Shown piece after piece: positions 4,091-11,794 of a stretch of 20,222 nucleotides of DNA. A model generated the notes under the pieces. That model searched no databases. It was given only the letters and a program-made list of their open reading frames with translations, and was not told the DNA's origin. The stretch spans positions 1 to 20,222 of the IMG/VR virus record IMGVR_UViG_3300036820_000621; one strand, 5' to 3'. The first letter of the stretch is position 1. Every line of letters starts with the position of its first letter. Source of the stretch: a virus. The position numbers were made by a program, and so were the translations under genes.

Positions 4091-7051
4091 TTATTGAATG
4101 TAGATTTCGTAGACGAGCATCTGCACTGCGCCGGTCGCGGATGCTCCCACCGTTGACGGCGTCGGCGGCGTCGATATGAACTCCAAGACTGCCTCGACTG
4201 TCACCGTGCTCAAATCAGTGCCCGATGGAATCGTGACGGTGCTGTCCGATTCCGTGCTGCCCGGTGAGACCGAGCCGAGTGTCGTCGTACCGGCCATGAC
4301 AGTGACGTTTCCGTTCCAAGAAACACCACCGCTGCTGTCCACCGTCGAAGCAACGAAGTTAAGAGTCGTTGAAGTGGAAGTTGTGACTGCCGGAAATCCC
4401 GACCATTTGCAATCGCCGGTCGTTGTATAGTCACCCGGTGGAGTTGGTGAACCCGGCAGTCCAGTCCAGTTCCACTGCTCCCATTGAGCGTTTACGATTG
4501 CATACGTGCTGGTGTTGCTGTCGTATGCGGCGGCAGGACTGCTTGTAGTCGCGCTCCCGAGGTCGGTGTACGACGATGGTGAGTAACGCGGACTGTACGA
4601 AGGCGTGACAATCGAGTTGATGAGGAAGTATCCAATCTTGTTTTCAAAGTCGGATGGGTTCTGGGTCGCAATCGGCGTGATGCTGCCACCCAAAAAAGAT
4701 GGGTCGATGTAGTACACGTAGTAAAGCTGAGACTGGGCCAACGAAACAGGCGGTGAACCAATCGCTGTAATCACGCTCGGCGTCGGTGTGCATGAGACAG
4801 AGATTGAACCCACAGATGCAGTGAATGGCAGAATCGTAATCGCAGCCGTGCCACCAGAGAATGCCTGTGCGGTGAGCGTCCCTGTCGTCGCAACGGGGAT
4901 GCCTGAATAAGCCAATGAGGAAAGCGAATTGCTCACAGTAACAGGACCGGAGAAGACCCACGCCGAGGGAACGTTGGCGAAGTTTACGCACCGCACCTGT
5001 ACGTTGTATTCGTTGCCATCTGTGACTCCGACGATGAAGATTGAAGTCGCAGTGGGCGCGATGTTGGTCAAAGCGTTCCAGTATGACGCCCCGTTCGGTT
5101 GCCATTGAACCTCAACGTGACCGCCTTCGACTACGTTCGTGTCGTAAATTTCGTCCCAGCGGACGTAGATGCTATTCGATGCGATTCCAGAGGCGGTCGT
5201 GTTGATTGTTGACGGATACACGATTCCGTCTACCGTCTCGCCCGGTCCCGAGTAGGACGTGACATCGTTCGGCGGGTCGCATACCTGAGACCCTACATTC
5301 TGCGGTTGCTGCCAACCTTGCGGCGTAAGCTGCTCTGTGATGCTCCAGTCGTATATCGACGGGTCTGTCTCGGCAATGTCCAGTTCGACGGTGAGCGTGC
5401 CCGACTTGTCGGGTACGAAACGGGATGACAGAACCTCGAACTGCTTGTTGACCCACGTGTAGCGAGGATGCGTTAGCTGAATCACGTCGAGCGCGACCGC
5501 CTGATACGCCTTGAGAGAGCAGCGGATTGTTCCGCGCCCCTGAAAGCGAGTTCTGAGCAGAGCAATCTTCGCCAACCGTTGAGCGGTTGCCGATGAATCC
5601 GTGCATAGGAATGATGCTTCCTTGAAGATGCGTTCGCCGTTATCCTCCGCCAGCCACTGGTCGGAGACGTAGCCGTGCAGAGCGTCTTCTGCGTAGTACG
5701 GAATATCACCCTGCTGGTAATTGTTCTCAGGGCTGACGTACACGCCCTTGACCGCATTGCAGGTGTCACGGATGCTGAAGCGTGGATGCCATTCAATTCC
5801 ACCCACAAGGTCGGCGTCTGTCAGGCTCAACGTGGGCGCAACCCAAGCACCGGGGAAGATTGAATACTGCCCTCCCTGATAACTGATGCGACCGGCGCAT
5901 GAGGTCAGCATCGACTGGAGGATGCTGCCCCGTGCTTGGTTGAGCATGAAAAACGTATTGCACGTGTAGCGAGGTTCAGTCCCTCCGCCAGCTAAATCGA
6001 CAGCCTCGTCGCAGATATTCGCCGCTGCCGTCAGAGCCGCTGTGGGAATGTCCGCGCCCATCGTCAAGCCGAATCCGCCCTGTGTGGCCGGAATAGACAA
6101 GAAATCAGCAGCGCACAGTGCTGCGTTTTCCGTGTATCCGTAGCTGTTCGTGCGTGGGTCGTATATGTTGTTTTTTCCTTGAATCACGAATGAGATTTCA
6201 GGAATTCCCGAGGGGAAGACGTTGGACGCCCAGCCAAGCTGCACGTATGCCAGCGTGCGGCCAAGGCACAGGTCAGTTGCTTGCCACGACGTACCAGCCT
6301 GTAAGAGAGTCGGGAATGTCGCGGTATGTGTTCCGTTCAGGAACTCGACATAAATCTTGTCTTGATAGTCGGCGAACGTCGTCTCTGCCGCTCCACCTGA
6401 TGAAGTTGAGTTCGGACCGCCGCAGATGTATGTGAACGTCGTGTCGTCCGCAGGGTTCGGCTGCGTTACTATCCATGTGCCGTTATAGGTGTTGTCGTCT
6501 ACGCCCGTAACCTGTAAGTTCAGTCCGTCCTGATTCGCAATTCCCCCCGCAAGCACCATTGTCACGACACCGGATGAGCGGCTTATCGAAGTGATGTTCT
6601 GCGTTATCTGCGTCGGTGAGTAGCTTATCCAGCCGGGTCCGTTCGCATTGACAAGAACCTGCTTCCCGCCCACCCTTAGTTGCCAACTAGCTCCGGGGGC
6701 GTCCACGACACATGGATGGCACGCAAGGCAATAGACAGTGTGAAGCTGCTTATTGTTCGATGTAGTGCTGCCGCCCGTGTTGTTGTTCGATTGCTGGAAT
6801 ATCCTTACGCCGCCGACTTTTTGCGTTCCGTAGACGTATGACCACGAGCCAACCGGAGTAGTCACCGCAGTTGACAGACCGCCCTGATTATTCTTGAGAG
6901 CATCGCCGACTCCCTGCATGACGAACGATGCGCCCGTGCTCACAAGAGCGGAAACAATCGTCCCTGAGAGAGCGACACCCAGACCGGGCAATGCGAACGC
7001 AGCACCAATTGCGGCGGCTCCAACTGCTACTTCTGTGATTGCTTTTGCCAA
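4091..7051 (-). CDS. gpJ-like tail tip attachment / central tail protein
   Basis: A 986-residue protein forming the distal tip of a siphovirus tail and contacting the host. The Gly/Ala-rich N-terminal hydrophobic region (residues about 8-50) is typical of the family, followed by SYVYGTQKVGGVRIF. A small inserted beta-domain has the pattern DDNTYNGTWIV...TTFTYICGG (about 183-212). Next come the hub/phage-tail domains (about 240-590, with LGRTLAYVQLGW and QYSIFPGAW). A fibronectin-III-like region (about 630-720, IYVRWDEIYD...YNVQVRC) precedes a long Ser/Thr-rich beta-structured C-terminus. The start is a TTG at 7051, supported by GAGGT 6 nt upstream; no alternative fits. The gene follows the DUF6950/NlpC-like gene by 9 nt, the classic K-I-J order of lambda-like tails. 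The C-terminus probably sets host specificity. Confidence 0.85.
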   Translation of the reverse strand: MAKAITEVAVGAAAIGAAFALPGLGVALSGTIVSALVSTGASFVMQGVGDALKNNQGGLSTAVTTPVGSWSYVYGTQKVGGVRIFQQSNNNTGGSTTSNNKQLHTVYCLACHPCVVDAPGASWQLRVGGKQVLVNANGPGWISYSPTQITQNITSISRSSGVVTMVLAGGIANQDGLNLQVTGVDDNTYNGTWIVTQPNPADDTTFTYICGGPNSTSSGGAAETTFADYQDKIYVEFLNGTHTATFPTLLQAGTSWQATDLCLGRTLAYVQLGWASNVFPSGIPEISFVIQGKNNIYDPRTNSYGYTENAALCAADFLSIPATQGGFGLTMGADIPTAALTAAANICDEAVDLAGGGTEPRYTCNTFFMLNQARGSILQSMLTSCAGRISYQGGQYSIFPGAWVAPTLSLTDADLVGGIEWHPRFSIRDTCNAVKGVYVSPENNYQQGDIPYYAEDALHGYVSDQWLAEDNGERIFKEASFLCTDSSATAQRLAKIALLRTRFQGRGTIRCSLKAYQAVALDVIQLTHPRYTWVNKQFEVLSSRFVPDKSGTLTVELDIAETDPSIYDWSITEQLTPQGWQQPQNVGSQVCDPPNDVTSYSGPGETVDGIVYPSTINTTASGIASNSIYVRWDEIYDTNVVEGGHVEVQWQPNGASYWNALTNIAPTATSIFIVGVTDGNEYNVQVRCVNFANVPSAWVFSGPVTVSNSLSSLAYSGIPVATTGTLTAQAFSGGTAAITILPFTASVGSISVSCTPTPSVITAIGSPPVSLAQSQLYYVYYIDPSFLGGSITPIATQNPSDFENKIGYFLINSIVTPSYSPRYSPSSYTDLGSATTSSPAAAYDSNTSTYAIVNAQWEQWNWTGLPGSPTPPGDYTTTGDCKWSGFPAVTTSTSTTLNFVASTVDSSGGVSWNGNVTVMAGTTTLGSVSPGSTESDSTVTIPSGTDLSTVTVEAVLEFISTPPTPSTVGASATGAVQMLVYEIYIQ

Positions 7052-7060
7052 GGACTACCT

Positions 7061-7495
7061 CTAAATATGGAAAGCGCGAGAAACTTGTGCGAGATGTAAT
7101 GGCACACGAAGAATCCCATCCTTGTACGGGGTGAGAACTTCGGTGCCGTGCATGGCGATAATGCCGAGCGTGGATGCTCGACCTTTCTTTAGGACAACCG
7201 CGTCTCCACGTTGAGCGAACGGAACGGGAATCTCCTTCGCTTCGTACTGTGCTGCAAGGTGAACCGCAATTGCTTCCATCGTTGCTATTCCACACATGGC
7301 CTTAATCGCTGCGAATGCTTCACGCCGGTTCGTGTACTTGTCGCGCAAGGACTCTGCGACATCGACTCCAGTCATCGCTTCAATTGCACCGGCAATGAAT
7401 AGACCGCAGTCGAGTTCCCCGTACTGGAATGGGGTTATATAGCAGTGCGTGAGATAGTCGCTCAGTCGTGTCTGCCAGTTTTGAATACGGGTCAT
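7061..7495 (-). CDS. DUF6950 / NlpC-P60-like tail assembly protein
   Basis: A 144-residue protein with the phage DUF6950 pattern: W7-Q-x-R-L-x-x-Y-L near the start, FQYGELDC (Cys30) followed by F-x-A-G-A-I-E-A-M-T-G-V-D, RGDAVVL in the middle and ILRVPLHLAQVSRAFHI at the end. NlpC/P60 proteins are cysteine hydrolases of peptidoglycan and, at this place next to gpJ, correspond to lambda gpK. Where classical members have the catalytic His (H-V-G-I), this one reads TLGI, so activity may be lost or use a different residue such as the His in MHG just after. The ATG at 7495 overlaps the previous stop by 1 nt (TAATG), implying translational coupling. Confidence 0.8.
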   Translation of the reverse strand: MTRIQNWQTRLSDYLTHCYITPFQYGELDCGLFIAGAIEAMTGVDVAESLRDKYTNRREAFAAIKAMCGIATMEAIAVHLAAQYEAKEIPVPFAQRGDAVVLKKGRASTLGIIAMHGTEVLTPYKDGILRVPLHLAQVSRAFHI

Positions 7496-8112
7496 TATTG
7501 GTTGTTCTGCGACGTGGGCGACTGACCCCAATAAACTTGCTGTTCCTGAATGCCGGGAACCCACTCAAAGCCTGTATCTGCTGTGGTGCTTGGTAGTCCA
7601 AGACGGGTGAGCGTTGCGGCTAAATCTATTTGCTGGTCGTCGTTCGTATAGCGGCGATAGCATGGCCGGTTCAAATCGACCAGCACATTCTCGACCGTGA
7701 TTTGCGCTGTGCAAGTTTGCCCGTCATCGTTCAACGTCGGAGCGTCCATCTTGCCTTGGTAAGACATGACGGGATTCGCTATCAGGTTGTTTGAATCGTC
7801 GTAGAGAGCAAGCCAGATTTGGACGGTGCCGAGAATTCTTACCTCCTCCAGCACGTCAGTCATCATGTCGGATGGGATACCGGATAAGCCGATAGTGACC
7901 CCTTGCGCTTCGACGCTTGAATCCTCCGAGATTGTTGAGACAGAACAGAAGTCACCAACGCCGGTGAAGGTCATGTCGTTCCACGTAATCGAACCGAGGC
8001 CAGTCCACACGTAGGCAGTGCCACTCGCAAAGACGAGCGATGCAAGCAATGCCGGACGCACGACAGACGCACAAAGAGCCGTCGCCATCGCTGTGGTCAT
8101 GACGCGGGGCAT
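7495..8112 (-). CDS. Distal tail protein, tail-hub associated
   Basis: A 205-residue protein. An Ala-rich hydrophobic N-terminus (MTTAMATALCASVVRPALLASLVFAS) precedes YVWTGLGSITWNDMTFTGVGDF, then VEAQGVTIGLSGIPSDM, YQGKMDAPTLNDDGQT and VDLNRPCYRRYTNDDQQ. This series matches a conserved phage tail protein regularly found just upstream of the NlpC-like and tip genes; the precise role is unproven but is probably distal tail or hub assembly. The ATG at 8112 was chosen because it overlaps the stop of the upstream gene as TAATG. A much longer open frame continues upstream to 8589, but it only shadows the neighbouring gene. The stop in turn overlaps the next ATG by 1 nt. Confidence 0.8.
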   Translation of the reverse strand: MPRVMTTAMATALCASVVRPALLASLVFASGTAYVWTGLGSITWNDMTFTGVGDFCSVSTISEDSSVEAQGVTIGLSGIPSDMMTDVLEEVRILGTVQIWLALYDDSNNLIANPVMSYQGKMDAPTLNDDGQTCTAQITVENVLVDLNRPCYRRYTNDDQQIDLAATLTRLGLPSTTADTGFEWVPGIQEQQVYWGQSPTSQNNQ

Positions 8113-8756
8113 TAGATTGCCTCCGTTATGCCGAACCCTGAGAGTCCGTAGAGGCCAACGTTCGTGCTGAATTTGTTTCCGTTGTTGCGTGCGAGTCTGA
8201 AAAGGCATTTGCAGTTCCGTGTCTGAATCACTGTTCCGTCTGCTGGCGCATCGCGAAGATTCGGCCAGATGGAAATCGTTGAGTCGCCCGAACTGTCGGA
8301 GTTCGCAGGGGCGGTCAGTCGGTACATCCGGTAGCCGATTTGAATGAGGTCGCCGGGTAACAGAATCGAAATGACGTTCGGTGTCCATCCGCGAGTGACG
8401 AGGCTGTAGCCCGTCTGCCCCGCCCCGCTGACGACAGGAACTCCTGTTGCCGGTCCCTTGGGAAGAACCGCCTTGGGGTCGCCTAGCGAGAAGACATTGC
8501 TCTGACCACGGCAGGAGAGGATGAACGCTGACCATGCATCGAACGAGTAGCGATTCATCGGTGGGAAGCTGATTTGTCCTGACCACCACGACGCTTGCCA
8601 GTCATACGTCTGTGTCTGTCCTGTGAACGGCGATTGGTTCACTGCGACGGCTTCCATTGAGTCAATCTCAATCGAAGACGGAGAACAGACGTATGGCATC
8701 GTGTCGCACGGCAGGGAGACGATATTCAGACCGTTGAATGTTCCGATTACTGACAT
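8112..8756 (-). CDS. Distal tail protein (conserved phage tail family)
   Basis: A 214-residue beta-rich protein. Recognisable segments are YDWQASWWSGQISFPPMNRYSFDAW (an edge-strand motif), FSLGDPKAVLPKG, GAGQTGYSLVTRGWTP, LLPGDLIQIGYRMYRL and IWPNLRDAPADG. This order is that of a tail protein family that sits between the tape measure and NlpC/tip genes in siphoviruses and probably forms part of the distal ring. It starts at ATG 8756 with a weak ribosome site (GGAT). A 75-nt gap separates it from the tailspike gene and contains a short hairpin (8794-8812). It ends in a 1-nt overlap with the next gene. Confidence 0.75.
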   Translation of the reverse strand: MSVIGTFNGLNIVSLPCDTMPYVCSPSSIEIDSMEAVAVNQSPFTGQTQTYDWQASWWSGQISFPPMNRYSFDAWSAFILSCRGQSNVFSLGDPKAVLPKGPATGVPVVSGAGQTGYSLVTRGWTPNVISILLPGDLIQIGYRMYRLTAPANSDSSGDSTISIWPNLRDAPADGTVIQTRNCKCLFRLARNNGNKFSTNVGLYGLSGFGITEAI

Positions 8757-8831
8757 AGGTATCCGGGCACCCGCAAGATAGGCGCGAAGGGAAGGACACC
8801 CGGAGGGTGCCTCCGTTGGGGCTAGAGATTT

Positions 8832-11363
8832 TTATTCGATGACGCGAACGATATATGTGGTGGAAGTTGGTGTCTCAGCAGTCGAAGTATTCACGTTGCA
8901 CAAGTAAACCGTCACCGTTCCACTAGAAGTGACCGTCCCGCGATAGGTGAAATACCCACCGGGGTCGGACGCTGCTGAGACGACGACCGGCATAGAGGTT
9001 GTTGCACCTGTAACGGTCGTAGTGCCAGACGTGCATGTGTGGGCAGAAACCGAAGAACCGCCAAGTGTCACAGCGGTGCCGCTCAATGTAGGCGTCGGCG
9101 TCCCGCTAATTTGCGAATATGCAACCTGAGCGCAGGGTGTGCTGCTCGTGCCTGTGCCGGTTGCATACTGGCCTGATGTGCAGGTCGAAGCTGCGGCTCT
9201 CGCCGCTGCCGCACCGCTGGCGTCGTAGACGCCGGAGCCAATGACAGTCTGAATTTGAGATGAGGTCGCGGCTGTGTCCGCTCCCGTGCCGTTCCCGTAG
9301 CGTAGACCAGTGACATTCGCTTCCCCGCTTGGGCACCCGCTGTCCAGCACATTGCCGTTGGCATCGTGGCATATCGTTGCTATTGCAGAGGGTGTGCTCC
9401 ACGGCAGAGCCAACGGCACTTTTGTGCCGCTTGAGTTGCCGTTGTACCCCGTCAGCGTAGAAGGCAGCACGGTATTGCTTCCGATGAGCAGAGCATACGC
9501 GTCAATGTAAGAAAAAGCGTTGCCGGGACTCCCCATGTTTACTGCATCGTCTACCGCAGGGGAGATATACGTCGCGCCAATCAGATAGTCATTAGTCCCG
9601 CCAAACGCCAACCGAATTTGTTGCCCGGATGCTGCACCGATTACAAGCGGGTATCCGGTCGGAGACACGACGCCGTTAGTGGTTAGCAATCCCGCAGAGC
9701 CAGACGCGGCGTTAAGCGTGAGAGACGGCAACATATAGTTTTGCAACGTGGACATATCCGCGTTGCCATCAATGCCCCACCAGCCAGCCATCCCGCAAGT
9801 CCCCGCCGTGTAGCCATCGAGATTCTGGATAGCCACAACCACATCCGAAAACGAAGAACCATCAAATTGAATCGCGCAAGCGTCCGGGCTTGAGTTGCCG
9901 TCCTGAAAGTAGTTCGTGCCAAACGTCAAGCTGCCGAGGGCACCAGTGATTTCAATAGCCGGGCCATACGGCGAATCTGTTGTGTAGAAGTCATTGCCGC
10001 CGATGTAAGCGGGGGCTTGACCGTAGTACGCCCGTGTTTTGTAATGCTCAAAGTGACTACTAGCTACGCGGTACGGGCCGCCAACTCCGGCATAGATGTC
10101 ATAAGCACAGTCCGCGTTGTGGGCTGAAATGCCTTGGTCGAAGAGTAGATTGTCAAAGTCCCCACCGGCTGCGCCTTCATAATCAATGGCGGCGTGGCAA
10201 GAGCCTCCGGCTCCGGTGAAGGTGTCATCGCTCATACTCCAATCGCCAAGATTGGACGTTCCATTGCCGAGCAGAAGACAGTCATAGTAGCAGTCGAACA
10301 GAGACGAGCCGTTGATGTGTCCCGCTTCCGAATCAACCGCATATACTGCGGTTTTGAATCCAGCCATTTCTACGTCTTCCATGCTCATTTTCTGGTCGTA
10401 GTAGGAGCCTCCCGGATTAAATTCGATACCGTACCCGGACGTTGGCTCCGTCCCGGCTTCCCCTACTGAGTTGGTGATGACAATATCCTTTACGAGCAGG
10501 TATGCGGCGGTGTCCGTAATGCAATTCCCAGTTGCACTGTTACATTGAATCTGAGAGATGGTGCTTCCTTGGTCATTCGACCCCGGACCAACGCCCGAAA
10601 TTGTTGCTGTCGCTGTTATTGTGTCCAATGTCGTGATGTTGCATATTCCCGCCGGAAAGAAAAGTCTTCCTTGACCGGCAGCATTGAGCGCGGCGACCGC
10701 AAGATTTGCGTATGGGGTATCATCTACGATGCCGTTACACGGCGCACCGTATGCGCTAATGTCATACTGCTCACCGCCCGTATCATAAACCGCCGTTGTG
10801 GTCGTGCTCGGAGTAATGGCTTGGCCGTTAACGTTGCCCACTGCGCCAGTCTCACCCTGCGGAATCGAGCAGTTGAGCAAAATGGGGTTTGTCCCGGACA
10901 ACCCGCACGACGCACCTTCACCCGGCGGTAGCGTTGTTACAGTGCCCATAGATAACGCAGTCACAGGTAACACCGCCATGTTCGGGTCATACGTGTCCAG
11001 CGCCCACGATGAGCCGGTAATCGCGGTCATGCCGTAGTCGCGAATGACAGCGTTCGACGTGCGGTTCTGTGCTGTGATGTGGTAGTAGATGCCCGATGGT
11101 GTCGGCACAACGCTCAGACCCGCTTGGAGCACGCCATTACTGACGAGACCGCATACAGGAGTGTCAACGACCTGAATACTGTCCACGCGGAACCCTGTCG
11201 CCGTATCAGTCGCATCGACGGGCTGAAAGCAGAGATTAGCCGAAGGGATGGGATGGCCGAATGAGTCAGCTACGTCGGACGCAGAAATCGCCGTTGATGT
11301 TTGAGCGTGTACAAGGCAAGCGGTGAAGACGAGCGATAGAGCTATAAATAATTTACGAATCAT
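8832..11363 (-). CDS. Beta-helix tailspike-like protein with N-terminal signal peptide
   Basis: An 843-residue protein. Residues 1-20 look like a Sec signal peptide: basic MIRK, hydrophobic core, VHA before Q21; a weak lipobox-like FTAC at 13-16 is also present. An N-terminal beta-domain (about 22-135) is followed by a short collagen-like patch (PQGETGAVG, 168-176). A pectate-lyase-3 entry motif (YDISAYGAPCNGIVDDT near 200, RLFFPAGI near 233-240) leads into a right-handed parallel beta-helix running to about 560. Near the end NMGSPGNAF resembles sequences before tail-fibre C-terminal domains; the last 80 residues form a Cys-containing beta-domain. Its likely role is receptor binding or polysaccharide depolymerisation; no catalytic residues can be assigned. 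The signal peptide and the location before the distal tail genes are unusual for a tailspike. Confidence 0.8.
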   Translation of the reverse strand: MIRKLFIALSLVFTACLVHAQTSTAISASDVADSFGHPIPSANLCFQPVDATDTATGFRVDSIQVVDTPVCGLVSNGVLQAGLSVVPTPSGIYYHITAQNRTSNAVIRDYGMTAITGSSWALDTYDPNMAVLPVTALSMGTVTTLPPGEGASCGLSGTNPILLNCSIPQGETGAVGNVNGQAITPSTTTTAVYDTGGEQYDISAYGAPCNGIVDDTPYANLAVAALNAAGQGRLFFPAGICNITTLDTITATATISGVGPGSNDQGSTISQIQCNSATGNCITDTAAYLLVKDIVITNSVGEAGTEPTSGYGIEFNPGGSYYDQKMSMEDVEMAGFKTAVYAVDSEAGHINGSSLFDCYYDCLLLGNGTSNLGDWSMSDDTFTGAGGSCHAAIDYEGAAGGDFDNLLFDQGISAHNADCAYDIYAGVGGPYRVASSHFEHYKTRAYYGQAPAYIGGNDFYTTDSPYGPAIEITGALGSLTFGTNYFQDGNSSPDACAIQFDGSSFSDVVVAIQNLDGYTAGTCGMAGWWGIDGNADMSTLQNYMLPSLTLNAASGSAGLLTTNGVVSPTGYPLVIGAASGQQIRLAFGGTNDYLIGATYISPAVDDAVNMGSPGNAFSYIDAYALLIGSNTVLPSTLTGYNGNSSGTKVPLALPWSTPSAIATICHDANGNVLDSGCPSGEANVTGLRYGNGTGADTAATSSQIQTVIGSGVYDASGAAAARAAASTCTSGQYATGTGTSSTPCAQVAYSQISGTPTPTLSGTAVTLGGSSVSAHTCTSGTTTVTGATTSMPVVVSAASDPGGYFTYRGTVTSSGTVTVYLCNVNTSTAETPTSTTYIVRVIE

Positions 11364-11365
11364 TT

Positions 11366-11782
11366 CTACTGGTCTGCCTCAGCGGTGAAAATCGCCGCCC
11401 ATGTTGTGGAGGTCGGCGAAGGATTTAATGCAAATGAAGAGAATGTCCCGAATGTTTGAATCTGCTTTCCGCTAATCGAATCCCATAGGACAGCAGAAAA
11501 TGTCGCGTTCGGATTGTCCGGTGAGTCCACTGTCGAGTCGAGAACGACTTCTGGAATCGTGATAGTGGCTAGTGTTGGCGGTGAACTGCCAACGGGTGTG
11601 ACGACGCACGCATAGCTCTGATAGAACGTCCCGAGACTAGCCGGGGAGCATCGGATGCTTTGTGGGTAGATATTGCCGGATGCAGCGGTAAAACTCTGAT
11701 TCGTATAAATCAAAAGCTGTACGCCAGACACGTTTCCTTGCCACCCGCTGATAGTCACGGATGAGATTGAAATTGAAGCCAT
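11366..11782 (-). CDS. Small beta-rich tail-associated protein
   Basis: A 138-residue Ser/Thr-rich protein predicted to be all beta, opening MASISISSVTISGWQG and with no signal peptide or membrane segment. Two Cys (RCSPAS and YACVV) could pair. The ATG at 11782 has AAGGA 9 nt upstream. It starts 12 nt after the tape measure stop, and its own stop lies 2 nt before the tailspike ATG, so translation of the two is probably coupled. No family is recognised. From its place it may be a tail adaptor or a chaperone/anchor for the tailspike; it is not obviously a lambda M or L homologue. Confidence 0.65.
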   Translation of the reverse strand: MASISISSVTISGWQGNVSGVQLLIYTNQSFTAASGNIYPQSIRCSPASLGTFYQSYACVVTPVGSSPPTLATITIPEVVLDSTVDSPDNPNATFSAVLWDSISGKQIQTFGTFSSFALNPSPTSTTWAAIFTAEADQ

Positions 11783-11794
11783 AATCTATGTCCT

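Noticed and set aside
6710-6730. CLACHPC in the tail tip protein looks like a CxxCH heme-c attachment motif
   Set aside because: The protein has no export signal and sits in a tail operon. A similar Cys-containing strand at this place is, to my recollection, ordinary in gpJ-like proteins.
8113-8589. Long upstream extension of the 7495-8112 gene (start at 8589)
   Set aside because: It runs antisense-free but out of frame through the conserved 214-residue tail gene, has low-complexity composition, and the TAATG junction gives a better start at 8112.
8794-8812. Short hairpin in the tailspike / tail protein gap as a terminator
   Set aside because: It has a 3-nt loop, one mismatch and no T-run; at most it is a minor mRNA structure.
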